Positions 17,324 through 26,915 of a stretch of DNA of 64,000 nucleotides are shown here, piece after piece. Under the pieces are notes generated by a model that saw only the letters and a program-made list of their open reading frames with translations, made no database searches and had not been told where the DNA came from. Each line of letters opens with the position of its first letter. Position 1 is the stretch's first letter. The stretch lies in contig NZ_JACHJP010000006.1 in the NCBI RefSeq assembly GCF_014203715.1, forward strand, positions 62,001-126,000, in the 5' to 3' direction. The DNA is from Streptosporangium saharense (GTDB taxonomy: Bacteria; Actinomycetota; Actinomycetes; Streptosporangiales; Streptosporangiaceae). The position numbers and the translations under genes are program-made.

Positions 17324-17537
17324 TGAAGAGCTTGGTCTTGGGGTTACCGGTGCTGTGCGTGAGGAGTGTCCGGCTTGGGCGCGTCGGTGAGCTGGACTGA
17401 GGAGTGACGGAGCGAAGCGGAGGAACGACGAGGGAAGTCACCGACTTCAGGCGCCCAAGTCCTGCGGTGCCGAAGGCACCGCAAAAGCAAGCACAGCCAA
17501 GCCCGCGCCGCCGAAGGCGGCGCAAAGGAAACACAGA
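17324..17537 (+). repeat. Dispersed structured repeat, copy A
   Basis: This 214-bp element is homologous to the reverse complement of 55306-55476. Its core (17374-17459) is bounded by CTTGGGCGC and GCGCCCAAG (9-bp perfect stem), with an inner stem TCGGTGA (17384-17390) / TCACCGA (17438-17444). The enclosed loop is nearly identical to copy B, with GGAGCGAAGCGGA in its centre. Downstream are two tandem hairpins with GAA loops (17464-17484 and 17505-17523), each followed by GCAAA(A)G-AA-CACAG. It fills most of the gap upstream of proS. It carries no open frame with coding character. Confidence 0.8.
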
Positions 17538-17583
17538 CACCTATAGCCTGAAGGTTGTTAATCCCTGCTAGCTAGGAGTAGCC

Positions 17584-19326
17584 GTGCTGCTGCGCATGTC
17601 GTCGTTGTTTCTTCGAACCCTGAGGGACGACCCGGCAGACGCGGAGGTCCCGAGCCACAAGTTGCTCGTCCGCGCCGGTTATGTTCGTCGTGTCGCACCC
17701 GGCGTCTACTCCTGGCTGCCGCTCGGCAAGAGGGTCCTGGAGAACGTCACGCGCGTCGTGCGTGAGGAGATGGACCGGATGGGCGGTCAGGAGGTCCTCT
17801 TCCCCGCCCTGCTGCCCCGCGAGTACTACGAGGCGACGGGCCGCTGGACGGAGTACGGCGACACGCTCTTCCGGCTCAAGGACCGCAAGGGCGCCGACTA
17901 CCTGCTCGGCCCCACGCACGAGGAGATGTTCACCGACATGGTCAAGGGGGAGTACTCCTCCTACAAGGACTATCCGGTGACGCTGTACCAGATCCAGACG
18001 AAGTACCGCGACGAGGCCCGTCCCAGGGCGGGCATCCTGCGCGGCAGGGAGTTCGTCATGAAGGACTCCTACTCCTTCGACCTGGACGACGACGGTCTCA
18101 AGCGCTCCTACGAGCAGCACCGTGAGACCTACATCAGGACCTTCGACCGGCTGGGCATCACCTACAAGATCTGCTTCGCCACCTCGGGCGCCATGGGCGG
18201 CTCGGCCTCCGAGGAGTTCCTCGCCCCGGCCGAGACCGGCGAGGACACCTTCGTCGCCTGTCACCACTGCGGCTACGCCGCCAACGCCGAGGCCGTCACC
18301 ACCCCCGCGCCTGCGGCCGTCACCGGGGAGCGGCCCGCGCAGCGGGTGCTCGACACCCCGGACACCCCGACCATCGAGTCCCTGGTCTCCTACGTCAACG
18401 AGCACCACGGCCTGGACATCACCGCCGCGCGGACGCTCAAGAACATCGTGGTCAAGGTCGTCACGCCCGGCTCTGACAAGGCCGAGACGCTGGTCGTCGG
18501 CGTCCCCGGCGACCGCGAGGTCGACTTCAAGCGCCTTGAGGCCGCCCTGGCCCCCGGCGAGCCCGCGATCTTCGAGGCCGAGGACTTCGCCAAGCACCCC
18601 GGCCTGGTCCGCGGCTACATCGGCCCCCAGGTGCTCAAGGACCTCGGGATCCGTTACCTCGTCGATCCCCGCGTGGTCGAGGGCACCGCCTGGGTGACCG
18701 GCGCGAACGAGCGGGGCAAGCACGCGGCCGACGTGGTCGCCGGGCGTGACTTCGTCCCCGACGGCACCATCGAGGCCGCCGAGGTCCGCGAGGGCGACTC
18801 CTGCCCCGTCTGCGGCTCGGGCCTGTCCATCGACCGGGGCATCGAGATCGGCCACATCTTCCAGCTCGGCCGCAAGTACGCCGACGCCGCCAAGCTCGAC
18901 GCCCTCGGCCCCGACGGCAAGCCGATCCGCGTCACCATGGGCTCCTACGGCATCGGCGTCTCCCGGGCCGTGGCCGTGCTCGTCGAGCAGCGGCACGACG
19001 AGCTGGGCCTGGTCTGGCCCCGCGAGGTCGCCCCCGCCGACGTCCACATCGTGGGCACCGGCAAGGAGGACCAGATCGAGGTCGCCACCAGGATCGCCGA
19101 GGAGCTCGACGCCCGTGGCGTGCGCGTGCTGCTCGACGACCGCCCCTCCGTCTCTCCCGGCGTCAAGTTCAAGGACGCCGAACTGCTCGGCATGCCGACG
19201 ATCCTGATCGTCGGCCGCGGCCTCTCCCAGGGGGTCGCCGAGCTGCGTGACCGCGTCAGCGGCGCCAAGGAGGAGATCCCGATCGGCGAGGCCGTCGAGC
19301 GCGTCCTGGCGGCCTGCGGCGCCTGA
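17584..19326 (+). CDS. proS: Prolyl-tRNA synthetase
   Basis: A 580-residue class II synthetase charging tRNA-Pro. It opens [21 protein letters not shown] as is usual for bacterial ProS. Motif 1/2 regions are seen in [24 protein letters not shown] and [18 protein letters not shown] YbaK-like editing insertion lies at about 225-385 ([20 protein letters not shown]), and motif 3 is [18 protein letters not shown]-terminal anticodon domain follows. GTG 17584 is preceded by AGGAG with 5-bp spacing. A structured repeat lies upstream and a strong terminator downstream. Confidence 0.98.
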   Translation: MLLRMSSLFLRTLRDDPADAEVPSHKLLVRAGYVRRVAPGVYSWLPLGKRVLENVTRVVREEMDRMGGQEVLFPALLPREYYEATGRWTEYGDTLFRLKDRKGADYLLGPTHEEMFTDMVKGEYSSYKDYPVTLYQIQTKYRDEARPRAGILRGREFVMKDSYSFDLDDDGLKRSYEQHRETYIRTFDRLGITYKICFATSGAMGGSASEEFLAPAETGEDTFVACHHCGYAANAEAVTTPAPAAVTGERPAQRVLDTPDTPTIESLVSYVNEHHGLDITAARTLKNIVVKVVTPGSDKAETLVVGVPGDREVDFKRLEAALAPGEPAIFEAEDFAKHPGLVRGYIGPQVLKDLGIRYLVDPRVVEGTAWVTGANERGKHAADVVAGRDFVPDGTIEAAEVREGDSCPVCGSGLSIDRGIEIGHIFQLGRKYADAAKLDALGPDGKPIRVTMGSYGIGVSRAVAVLVEQRHDELGLVWPREVAPADVHIVGTGKEDQIEVATRIAEELDARGVRVLLDDRPSVSPGVKFKDAELLGMPTILIVGRGLSQGVAELRDRVSGAKEEIPIGEAVERVLAACGA

Positions 19327-19348
19327 CAGGGGCATCTCTCACGAAACG

Positions 19349-19376
19349 AGGCGGGTCACCCCACGGTGACCCGCCT
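19349..19376 (+). terminator. Terminator after proS
   Basis: AGGCGGGTCACC (19349-19360) pairs perfectly with GGTGACCCGCCT (19365-19376) around CCAC, followed by the T-containing TCTCGTCGT. It separates proS from the convergent minus-strand genes. Confidence 0.85.
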
Positions 19377-19441
19377 TCTCGTCGTCCCACAAGATGTCGA
19401 AGCACGCCACAGAACGCTGCCGCGCCGTACGGGACCCTGGG

Positions 19442-19633
19442 TCAGCGGGAGCGGCTGCCGAGGGTCTTGCGCCAGTGGAAGCCCCCGGGGAGGTTGACGG
19501 TCAGGGTGCGCCTGCCGTCGGCGGTCCTGGTGACCCGGAAGGCGCGGTTGCCCCAGCTGTGGCCGACTCCGCCGCGCGACAGGTTCAGCCGGAACGGGCC
19601 GAACCTCAGTGACTTCCTGTATCCCCAGCCCAT
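19442..19633 (-). CDS. Small DUF4236-family protein
   Basis: A 63-residue protein with the DUF4236 pattern: MGWGYRKSLRFGPFRLNLSR, then GGVGHSWG and a final LPGGFHWRKTLG. These short beta-rich proteins are widespread and of unknown function. The ATG is preceded by GGGAGG at good spacing. It follows the DUF4439 gene on the same strand after 66 bp and may be co-transcribed. Confidence 0.8.
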   Translation of the reverse strand: MGWGYRKSLRFGPFRLNLSRGGVGHSWGNRAFRVTRTADGRRTLTVNLPGGFHWRKTLGSRSR

Positions 19634-19699
19634 TGTTTCCTCCCTCTGGATCGCCGGTGATGTCCGGCTACCCGGTGGGACGGCGGCAAACGTGGGCTT

Positions 19700-20188
19700 C
19701 TACGACGGCGGGGCTGGGGAACCCGAGGACGAGGGGGCCGGGGCGGGCGTGGGCATGCCGGGGAAGGCCTCGATCTCCGGGCGCAGGCCGTAGGAGCGGG
19801 TGACGCACTCCTGCATGGCCAGCGCGGCCATCCGCCGCACCGACGCGTCGGAGGAGGCGGTGAGCTCCAGGTAGGCCGCCGTGACACCCCGCTCGACCAG
19901 CGTGGCCAGCTCGACGGCCTGGGCGGGCGTCGAGGGGGTGACGGGGAGCCGGTAGGCGGCGTCGGGCTCGACCGGGACGCCGCCGCCCGCGGTGATCAGG
20001 GCGCGCAACTGGTCCCTGCGGGCGCGGTGCGCGTTGAAGGCGGCGGTCGCGGTGACGCGCAGGGAACCGGTGGTCCTGGCGCCGATGACTCCGTAGGCGT
20101 AGACGGCCGCGTGCTCGGCGGCCAGGGCCGTCGTGAGGTCCTGACCTCTCGCAGCGCCTCTCGCAGCGGCCCTCGCGGTGGCTCTCAC
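19700..20188 (-). CDS. DUF4439 ferritin-like protein
   Basis: A 162-residue alanine-rich helical protein. The core is DLTTALAAEHAAVYAYGVIGART, RARRDQLRALITAGG, YRLPVTPSTPAQAVELATLVERG and MALAMQECVTRSY-type segments, matching DUF4439, a ferritin-like four-helix bundle. The GTG at 20188 overlaps the stop of the upstream lipoprotein gene as GTGA; the longer in-frame reading to 20608 merely covers that gene in another frame. A DUF4439 gene also lies between proS and rimP in mycobacteria, so the neighbourhood is conserved. Metal binding is not proven. Confidence 0.82.
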   Translation of the reverse strand: MRATARAAARGAARGQDLTTALAAEHAAVYAYGVIGARTTGSLRVTATAAFNAHRARRDQLRALITAGGGVPVEPDAAYRLPVTPSTPAQAVELATLVERGVTAAYLELTASSDASVRRMAALAMQECVTRSYGLRPEIEAFPGMPTPAPAPSSSGSPAPPS

Positions 20189-20679
20189 AGGGGCCTCGAA
20201 AGGGCCAGGGCGTGCGCCGCCTCGCAGGCGCCGATGGAGGCGATCAGCTGGGCCAGCGCGGGGGAGACCCCGTCGAGCTGGCGTGGCCGCAGGGCCGCCG
20301 ACTCGCGCTCCAGATCGCGCAGGCTCCTGACGGAGACCGGCTCCCTGGGCGTCGTCGTCGGGGTCCCCGACGGTGACGAGGACGGCGACGGCGAGGCGGG
20401 CACGGTCTCCCTGGGCAGGCGGCGGCGAAGCTCGGCGAGGTGGGCCTCGTGCCGTTGCCTGAAGGGAAGCAGCTTGCCGGAACCGGCGGAGGAGTAGAGC
20501 GCGATCGTCCGCTCCTTGCCCGCGATGAGCTGCCTGATCAGCATGATCTCCGGATCCGGTGGCTCCGCGGCGGGCGGGTGCGAGGGCTCCGGTCTGCCGG
20601 CGGCGCATCCCGCCACGGTCGCGGCGGCCACTCCGAGAGCGCCGCCCCGAAGCAGGGAGCGCCGGGAGACGGAACGCAC
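20185..20679 (-). CDS. Tat-exported lipoprotein, helical
   Basis: A 164-residue predicted lipoprotein. The N-terminus VSRRSLLRGGALGVAAATVAGC contains a twin-arginine motif directly followed by a lipobox (VAGC). The mature part is helical with a Ser/Pro/Thr-rich linker (SPSPSSSPSGTPTTTP) between two helix pairs, EIMLIRQLIAGKERTIALY and LAQLIASIGACEAAHALAL, which look ferritin-like. GTG 20679 follows GGAGG with 6-bp spacing. It is translationally coupled to the DUF4439 gene, so the two probably form a surface complex, an inference. Confidence 0.78.
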   Translation of the reverse strand: MRSVSRRSLLRGGALGVAAATVAGCAAGRPEPSHPPAAEPPDPEIMLIRQLIAGKERTIALYSSAGSGKLLPFRQRHEAHLAELRRRLPRETVPASPSPSSSPSGTPTTTPREPVSVRSLRDLERESAALRPRQLDGVSPALAQLIASIGACEAAHALALSRPL

Positions 20680-20869
20680 GGACGACCTCCGGTTATGGAT
20701 GTGGCTGCTGACGCATCTAGCATCGTACGGGCTTGGAACAGCAATCACCGCGCTTCTCGGACGGCGTCGCCACACCGAGTGGCGCTCTTTCCACGCCCCG
20801 GTGTGGATAGGCTGGTGAACCGCACGGGCGAGGTCCGCCCGCTATAGATCGTGACAATGGGAGGTCGGC

Positions 20870-21370
20870 ATGGGCAGCGCCACATCCCGCGACCGCCTGA
20901 TGAAGCTGCTGGAACCCGTCGCCTGTGCCCACGGGCTCGACCTGGAGGACGTCACGGTCACACCGGCGGGCAAGCGGCGTCTGCTGCGTGTCATCGTCGA
21001 CCGTGACGGCGGCGTGAGCCTGGACGACGTCGCCGAGGTCAGCCTCGCCGTCTCCACGGCGCTCGACGACGGTGACGCCATGGGCGCGACGCCGTACGTG
21101 CTTGAGGTCTCCTCTCCCGGGGTCGACCGGCCGCTCACCGAGCCGCGCCACTGGCGCCGCGCGGTGCGCAGGCTGGTGAAGGCCGACCTGAGGGACGGCA
21201 CGCTGGTTGAGGGCCGGATCGTCACCACGGACGAGACCGGCGTGGAGCTCGACGTTGACGGCGTGTCACGCCGCATCGACTATCAGGACCTGACCCGAGG
21301 ACGGGTGCAGGTGGAATTCCGCCGGTTTGATGACGCCGAAGACGACGGCGAAGACGGCGACGAAGGCTAA
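20870..21370 (+). CDS. rimP: Ribosome maturation factor RimP
   Basis: A 166-residue protein needed for 30S subunit assembly. It has the N-terminal KH-like domain ([51 protein letters not shown]) and the C-terminal Sm-like barrel ([19 protein letters not shown]), ending in an acidic tail. ATG 20870 follows GGGAGG. It starts the rimP-nusA-ylxR-infB operon; nusA follows after 11 bp. Confidence 0.96.
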   Translation: MGSATSRDRLMKLLEPVACAHGLDLEDVTVTPAGKRRLLRVIVDRDGGVSLDDVAEVSLAVSTALDDGDAMGATPYVLEVSSPGVDRPLTEPRHWRRAVRRLVKADLRDGTLVEGRIVTTDETGVELDVDGVSRRIDYQDLTRGRVQVEFRRFDDAEDDGEDGDEG

Positions 21371-21381
21371 GGGGGAGCCTC

Positions 21382-22389
21382 GTGGACATCGACATGAGCG
21401 TCCTGCGCAGCCTGGAGCGGGAGAAGGACATCTCCTTCGACCTGGTCGTCAAGGCGATCGAGGACGCACTGCTGATCGCTTACTTCCGGAGCGAAGGAGC
21501 CGCGGCCAAGGCCCGCGCCGAGCTCGACCGGCAGTCCGGGCACGTGACCATCTTCGCCGCGGAGCTCGACGAGGAGAGCGGGGAGGTGCTCAGGGAGTTC
21601 GACGACACCCCGGGCAACTTCAGCCGCATCGCCGCGACCACCGCCAAGCAGGTCATCCTCCAGCAGTTGAGGGACGCCGAGGACGAGATCAACTTCGGTG
21701 AGTTCGCCAGCCGTGAGGGCGAGCTCGTCGCGGGCGTCATCCAGCAGGGCAAGGACCCCAGGGTCGTCCTGGTCGACCTCGGCAAGATCGAGGCGGTGCT
21801 GCCGCACAACGAGCAGGTGCCCGGCGAGGAGTACGTCCACGGCGAGCGCATCCGCTGCTACGTGGTCCAGGTGAAGAAGGGCCACAAGGGGCCGTCGGTG
21901 ACGCTGTCGCGGACCCACCCCGGGCTGGTGAAGAAGCTCTTCGCCCTGGAGGTTCCGGAGATCGCCGACGGCACGGTCGAGATCGCGGCGATCGCCCGTG
22001 AGGCGGGCCACCGCACCAAGATCGCGGTTCGCTCGCGGCGGCCCGGCGTCAACGCCAAGGGCGCCTGCATCGGCCCGATGGGCTCGCGCGTGCGCAACGT
22101 CATGGCCGAGCTGCACGGCGAGAAGATCGACATCATCGACTGGTCGGAGGACCCGGCGGAGTTCGTGGGCAACGCCCTCTCACCCGCCCGTGTCTCCCAC
22201 GTCGAGGTGATCGACCCCGAGGGCCGCGCGGCCCGTGTGATCGTTCCCGATTACCAGCTCTCCCTCGCCATCGGCAAGGAGGGGCAGAACGCCCGGCTGG
22301 CCAATCGTCTCACCGGATGGCGCATCGACATCCGTCCCGATACGCAAGCGGGGGATGCGGCCGGTTCCGCAGATGCGTCTACACGGTAA
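21382..22389 (+). CDS. nusA: Transcription termination/antitermination factor NusA
   Basis: A 335-residue RNA polymerase-associated factor. Domains in order: NTD (1-105), S1 (about 111-185, [22 protein letters not shown]), KH1 ([26 protein letters not shown]) and KH2 ([26 protein letters not shown]). It lacks the C-terminal acidic repeats of enteric NusA, as is normal in actinobacteria. GTG 21382 is preceded by GGGGGAG. Confidence 0.97.
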   Translation: MDIDMSVLRSLEREKDISFDLVVKAIEDALLIAYFRSEGAAAKARAELDRQSGHVTIFAAELDEESGEVLREFDDTPGNFSRIAATTAKQVILQQLRDAEDEINFGEFASREGELVAGVIQQGKDPRVVLVDLGKIEAVLPHNEQVPGEEYVHGERIRCYVVQVKKGHKGPSVTLSRTHPGLVKKLFALEVPEIADGTVEIAAIAREAGHRTKIAVRSRRPGVNAKGACIGPMGSRVRNVMAELHGEKIDIIDWSEDPAEFVGNALSPARVSHVEVIDPEGRAARVIVPDYQLSLAIGKEGQNARLANRLTGWRIDIRPDTQAGDAAGSADASTR

Positions 22390-22675
22390 GCTGGAATATG
22401 GTGACCGGGCGGCCCCACTGAGAACCTGTGTGGGCTGTCGGGTTCGCACGGTTTCCTCCGAGCTGCTCCGCCTGGTGGTGGTCGAGGGCGTCATCGTCCC
22501 TGACCTGCGACGACGGCTCCCGGGGCGTGGTGCTTCACTGCATCCCTCCCTGAGCTGTCTGGATCTCGCCGAGCGTCGCCGAGCGTTTCCGCGCGCGTTT
22601 CGTGTCGCGGTACCGCTTGACGTCTCGCGAGTGCGAGAACACCTGGAAGAGCTCCACTCCGAAAGGAACGGGTGA
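22355..22675 (+). CDS. YlxR family RNA-binding protein
   Basis: A small basic protein of the YlxR (DUF448) family that travels with nusA and infB and is thought to bind nucleic acid. The hallmark [12 protein letters not shown] is near residue 20 and the conserved [17 protein letters not shown] follows. If it starts at ATG 22355 it overlaps the 3' end of nusA by 35 bp and has 106 residues; ATG 22373 is an equally possible start. No strong ribosome binding site decides this. Confidence 0.85.
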   Translation: MRPVPQMRLHGKLEYGDRAAPLRTCVGCRVRTVSSELLRLVVVEGVIVPDLRRRLPGRGASLHPSLSCLDLAERRRAFPRAFRVAVPLDVSRVREHLEELHSERNG

Positions 22676-22817
22676 AATGGTTGCCAACTGTCATGTAGGA
22701 CGCCGAGTTGATGGGCTGGTCAGATAGCTATGAGCGCCTGATGAGCATGCGGCGATGAGTACGTCTACGTAACGACGGTCCGGCGGCACAGCCTCCCGGG
22801 CCGAGTAAGGGAGTGCA

Positions 22818-25800
22818 GTGGCGAAGGTCCGGGTATACGAGCTCGCCAAGGAGTTCGGTGTGGAGAGCAAGGTCGTCATGGCCAAGCTCCAAGAGATGGG
22901 CGAGTTCGTGCGTTCGGCGTCCTCGACTATCGAAGCACCGGTAGTCCGCAGGCTCACGGAAGCTTTGGGCGGTCCCGCGAAGGGCTCGTCCGACAGGGGC
23001 GGCAACAGGTCGCCCAGGCCGCCGCAGGCGGCACCCCGGCCGGCGGGAGGCCAGGCCGGAAGCGGCGCTTCGGCGCCGTCGTCCATCCCGAAGCCGGGAC
23101 CGGTTCCCAAGCCGGGCCCCAGGCCGGGTCCCGCGGCACGTCCTGCGGCCCCCGCGCCGCAGGCCCCGCCGGTTTCCCAGCCTCAGCAGGAACAGCCTCA
23201 GCAGGCGCAGCCCCAGCAGCAGCCGCCCTCGCCGGTCCAGCCGCCGAGGTTCGAGGCGCCCCGTCCGGCTGCTCCCGGCCCCAAGCCGGGTCCGCGCCCG
23301 GGCCCGCGTCCGGCTCCCGCCGCCCGTCCTGACGGTCGTCCCGAGGGTCGTTCCACGGGCGGTCCCGGTGGCGGTCAGGGCTCGCGTCCCGGTCAGGGTG
23401 CCCCCGGTGCGGGTGGCGCCAAGCCGGGTCCGCGTCCCGGCCCGCGTCCGGGGCCGCGCCCCGGCAACAACCCGTTCTCCTCGAACGCGAGCGGCATGGG
23501 CCAGGCCCGTCCGCCGCGTCCCGGCCGTGAGGGCGGTCCCGACAGGGGCCCGCGTCCCGGTCCGCGTGAGGACCGTGGGCCCCGCGAGCAGCAGGGTCAG
23601 CGTGACGGCGGGCCTCGTCCCGCGGGTCCGCGCGCGGGTCAGGCCGGTCCCGGCGGTCCCCGTCCCGGGCCTTCCGCGGGCGGTCCCCGTCCCGGTGGCG
23701 GCGCCGGCGCCGGTGGTCCGCGTCCCGGTGGTCCCCGTCCCAGCCCGATGATGATGCCCCAGGGCCGTCCGGCTCCCGCCGGTGGCGGTGGCGGTCGTCC
23801 CGGTGCTCCTGGCGGTGGCCGTCCCGGTGGCGGTGGCGGTCGTCCGGGTGGCGGCGGTGGCCGTCCCGGTGGCGGCGGCTTCGCCGGTCGTCCGGGCGGT
23901 GGTGGCGGTGGCGCGGGTCGTCCCGGCACCGGAACCGGTGGTCCCGGTGGCGGTGGCGGCGGTTTCGCCGGTCGTCCCGGTGGCGGCGGTGGCCGCGGCC
24001 GTGGTGGCGGTACGGCGGGCGCCTTCGGTCGTCCCGGTGGACGCCCGACCCGTGGTCGCAAGTCCAAGCGCCAGAGGCGCCAGGAGTTCGACAACATGCA
24101 GGCCCCGGCGATCGGTGGCGTGCAGGCTCCCCGCGGTGGCGGTCAGACGATCCGTCTCTCGCGTGGCGCCTCCCTGGCGGACTTCGCCGACAAGATCGGC
24201 GCGAACCCCGCGTCCCTGGTGCAGATCATGCTGCACCTCGGCGAGATGGTGACCGCCACGCAGTCGGTCAACGAGGAGACGCTGCAGCTGCTGGCCGCGG
24301 AGCTGGACTACAACCTGCTCGTCGTCAGCCCGGAGGAGGAGGACCGCGAGCTTCTCGAGTCCTTCGACATCGAGTTCGGCGAGGACGAGGGCGACGAGGG
24401 CGACCTGGTCGCGCGTCCGCCGGTGGTGACCGTCATGGGTCACGTCGACCACGGTAAGACCAAGCTGCTCGACGCGATCCGGCACACCAACGAGGTCGCG
24501 CGCGAGGCCGGTGGCATCACCCAGCACATCGGTGCCTACCAGATCTCCACCGAGCACGAGGGCGAGGACCGGAGGATCACCTTCATCGACACCCCGGGTC
24601 ACGAGGCGTTCACCGCCATGCGTGCCCGTGGTGCCAAGGTGACCGACATCGCCGTCCTGGTGGTCGCGGCCGACGACGGTGTGAAGCCGCAGACGATCGA
24701 GGCGCTGAACCACGCCCAGGCGGCCGACGTGCCGATCGTGGTCGCGGTCAACAAGGTGGACAAGGAGGGCGCCGACCCCAACAAGGTCAGGGCCCAGCTC
24801 ACCGAGTACGGCCTGGTCGCCGAGGAGTACGGCGGCACCACGATGTTCGTCAACATCTCCGCCAAGAACGGGACCGGCATCGAGGAGCTCCTTGAGGCCA
24901 TCCTGCTCACCGCGGACGCCGAGCTTGACCTCCGGGCCAACCCGACGATGGACGCCCAGGGTGTCGCCATCGAGGCGCACCTCGACAAGGGCCGAGGCCC
25001 GGTCGCGACCGTGCTGGTCCAGCGCGGCACGCTGCGCGTCGGTGACTCGATCGTCTGTGGCGAGGCCTTCGGCCGCGTCCGGGCGATGGTCGCCGACAAC
25101 GGCAAGCTGCTCGACGAGGCCGACCCGTCGCGTCCGGTCCAGGTGCTCGGTCTGACCGCGGTGCCGGGAGCCGGTGACAACTTCATCGTCGTCACCGACG
25201 ACCGGATGGCCAGGCAGATCGCCCAGCAGCGGGCGGCTCGCAAGCGCATCGCGGACATGGCCAGGTCCGGCCGCCGCCGTACGCTCGAAGAGCTGTTCAG
25301 CGAGATGGAGAAGGGCCAGGTCGACGAGCTCAAGCTCATCATCAAGGGTGACGTCTCCGGTTCGGTCGAGGCCCTTGAGGACGCGCTGCTCAAGATCGAC
25401 GTCGGCGAGGAGGTGCGCCTGCGGGTGCTCCACCGCGCCGTCGGTGCGATCACCGAGTACGACGTCAACCTGGCGGTCGCGGACGACAACGCCGTCATCA
25501 TCGGCTTCAACGTGCGCCCGGAGGTCCGGGCACGCGACCTGGCCGAGCGCGAGGGCGTCGACATCCGCTACTACTCGGTCATCTACCAGGCGATCGAGGA
25601 GATCGAGGCGGCCCTGAAGGGCATGCTCAAGCCGGAGTTCGAAGAGGTCCAGATGGGCACCGCCGAAGTCCGCGAGGTCTTCAAGGTGCCGAAGATCGGC
25701 AACATCGCCGGTGCGCTGGTCCGTTCGGGCACGATCGTCCGCAACAGCAAGGCACGGCTCATCCGTGGCGGTGTCGTCATTTCCGACAACCTCACGGTCA

Positions 25801-25937
25801 GCTCGCTGCGCCGGTTCAAGGACGACGCGACCGAGGTCCGCGAGGGCTACGAGTGCGGTATCGGCGTCGGATACAACGACATCAAGCTCGACGACGTCAT
25901 CGAGACGTTCGAGATGCGGGAGAAGCCGCGCGTCTGA
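22818..25937 (+). CDS. infB: Translation initiation factor IF-2
   Basis: A 1039-residue GTPase that delivers initiator tRNA. The first IF2_N domain (1-50) leads into a very long low-complexity linker: Pro/Ala/Gln-rich (about 60-160), then Gly/Arg/Pro-rich with near-tandem RPGGGGG-type repeats (about 160-410). A second IF2_N lies near 440-500. The G domain has GHVDHGKT (about 540), DTPGHEAF and NKVDKEGAD. Domains II, III and IV complete the factor. GTG 22818 starts with [17 protein letters not shown]. The linker is much longer than in enteric IF-2 but similar linkers are known in actinomycetes. Confidence 0.98.
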   Translation: MAKVRVYELAKEFGVESKVVMAKLQEMGEFVRSASSTIEAPVVRRLTEALGGPAKGSSDRGGNRSPRPPQAAPRPAGGQAGSGASAPSSIPKPGPVPKPGPRPGPAARPAAPAPQAPPVSQPQQEQPQQAQPQQQPPSPVQPPRFEAPRPAAPGPKPGPRPGPRPAPAARPDGRPEGRSTGGPGGGQGSRPGQGAPGAGGAKPGPRPGPRPGPRPGNNPFSSNASGMGQARPPRPGREGGPDRGPRPGPREDRGPREQQGQRDGGPRPAGPRAGQAGPGGPRPGPSAGGPRPGGGAGAGGPRPGGPRPSPMMMPQGRPAPAGGGGGRPGAPGGGRPGGGGGRPGGGGGRPGGGGFAGRPGGGGGGAGRPGTGTGGPGGGGGGFAGRPGGGGGRGRGGGTAGAFGRPGGRPTRGRKSKRQRRQEFDNMQAPAIGGVQAPRGGGQTIRLSRGASLADFADKIGANPASLVQIMLHLGEMVTATQSVNEETLQLLAAELDYNLLVVSPEEEDRELLESFDIEFGEDEGDEGDLVARPPVVTVMGHVDHGKTKLLDAIRHTNEVAREAGGITQHIGAYQISTEHEGEDRRITFIDTPGHEAFTAMRARGAKVTDIAVLVVAADDGVKPQTIEALNHAQAADVPIVVAVNKVDKEGADPNKVRAQLTEYGLVAEEYGGTTMFVNISAKNGTGIEELLEAILLTADAELDLRANPTMDAQGVAIEAHLDKGRGPVATVLVQRGTLRVGDSIVCGEAFGRVRAMVADNGKLLDEADPSRPVQVLGLTAVPGAGDNFIVVTDDRMARQIAQQRAARKRIADMARSGRRRTLEELFSEMEKGQVDELKLIIKGDVSGSVEALEDALLKIDVGEEVRLRVLHRAVGAITEYDVNLAVADDNAVIIGFNVRPEVRARDLAEREGVDIRYYSVIYQAIEEIEAALKGMLKPEFEEVQMGTAEVREVFKVPKIGNIAGALVRSGTIVRNSKARLIRGGVVISDNLTVSSLRRFKDDATEVREGYECGIGVGYNDIKLDDVIETFEMREKPRV

Positions 25938-25971
25938 CGTACCGTTCCGGAACGGGCACCGTTCCGGCCGA

Positions 25972-26000
25972 GGGAGCCGTCCACACCGTGGGCGGCTCCC
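25972..26000 (+). terminator. Hairpin after infB
   Basis: GGGAGCCGTCCAC (25972-25984) pairs with GTGGGCGGCTCCC (25988-26000), twelve Watson-Crick pairs plus one G-U, around the loop ACC. There is no T-run. It is a likely partial terminator or processing site between infB and the ylxP/rbfA genes. The nearby CCGTTCCGGAACGG (25942-25955) is a separate 14-bp palindrome. Confidence 0.6.
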
Positions 26001-26059
26001 GGAGCCGGTGGCGGTGCCCGGCCGGGCGGCACGTGGCGGCCCGCGGTGGGTGACTGACC

Positions 26060-26359
26060 ATGTATGTAGGTGCCCTGACACTGGACATCCTGCTCGGCGA
26101 CGTTCATTCGCTGAAGCAGAAGCGCTCCGTGGTGCGTCCCATCATCGCCGAGGTGCAGCGACGGTTCCCGGGTGTGGCCGTCGCGGAGACCGGCCATCTG
26201 GATCTGCACCGCCGTACCGAGATCGGGATCGCCGTCGTCTCCGCGACCGCGGCCAACTGCGGCGCGGTGCTGGACGACTGCGAGCGACTGATCGCCTTCC
26301 ACCCGGAGATCGAGCTGTTGTCGGCGAGACAACGGCTCTACAACGAGGACGAGGACTAG
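26060..26359 (+). CDS. DUF503 (YlxP) family protein
   Basis: A 99-residue ferredoxin-like-fold protein. It matches DUF503 across its length: [56 protein letters not shown] and the tail [15 protein letters not shown]. It lies between infB and rbfA, its usual place. The role is unproven, but context suggests ribosome maturation. The start at ATG 26060 has no strong ribosome binding site. Confidence 0.92.
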   Translation: MYVGALTLDILLGDVHSLKQKRSVVRPIIAEVQRRFPGVAVAETGHLDLHRRTEIGIAVVSATAANCGAVLDDCERLIAFHPEIELLSARQRLYNEDED

Positions 26360-26423
26360 CCACGGTACGACCGGTCGCGAAGCGTTCGTGCCCGGTCGTT
26401 ACTGTGAGAAGGGGGGAGCGAAT

Positions 26424-26915
26424 ATGGACGCCGCACGAGCACGTAAGATCGCCGACCGGATCCAGCAGGTCGTCGCGGAGATGCTGGAGCGTCGGATCAA
26501 GGACCCGAGGCTGGGCTTCGTGACCGTCACCGACACGCGGATCACCAACGACCTGAGCGAGGCCACGGTGTTCTACACCGTGTTCGGCTCGGAGGCGGAG
26601 CGGGCCGACTCGGCCGCGGCCCTGGAGAGCGCCAAGGGGCTCATCCGCTCCGAGGTCGGGCGTCAGACCGGTCTGCGGCACACGCCGACGCTGACGTTCA
26701 CCCATGACCCGCTCCCCGACAGCGCCCGCCACCTGGACGGGCTGTTCGCCGAGGCCAGGGCCAGGGACGCCGAGATCGCCAGGCGGGCCGAGACCGCGCT
26801 GCCCGCTGGGGAGGCGGACCCGTACCGTAAGCCCGCCGAGGAGAGCGACCTTTCCGAGCTTTCCGAGGAGGACGAGGACGAGCCGGCCGAGCAGGCGGGA
26901 CGCTCCGCGACGTGA
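26424..26915 (+). CDS. rbfA: Ribosome-binding factor A
   Basis: A 163-residue 30S assembly factor with a KH-like fold. [36 protein letters not shown] is the family opening, and [25 protein letters not shown] covers the later core. The C-terminus is an acidic extension ([14 protein letters not shown]). ATG 26424 follows GGGGGGAG. Its TGA overlaps the next GTG start as GTGA, so it is coupled to the DHH phosphoesterase. Confidence 0.97.
   Translation: MDAARARKIADRIQQVVAEMLERRIKDPRLGFVTVTDTRITNDLSEATVFYTVFGSEAERADSAAALESAKGLIRSEVGRQTGLRHTPTLTFTHDPLPDSARHLDGLFAEARARDAEIARRAETALPAGEADPYRKPAEESDLSELSEEDEDEPAEQAGRSAT

Noticed and set aside
17374-17537. T-box or tRNA-responsive leader for proS
   Set aside because: No T-box sequence or terminator/antiterminator pair is seen, and the same element occurs at 55.3 kb far from any synthetase gene.
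23760-24020. Repeated GGTGGCGGTGG-type units resembling a CRISPR or minisatellite array
   Set aside because: Units are irregular, contiguous and in frame within infB; there are no spacers and no cas genes.
22728-26081. Long open frame antisense to infB (over 1100 codons)
   Set aside because: It mirrors the infB repeats, has Arg/Gly/Thr-rich non-protein-like composition and arises from GC-rich codon bias on the opposite strand.
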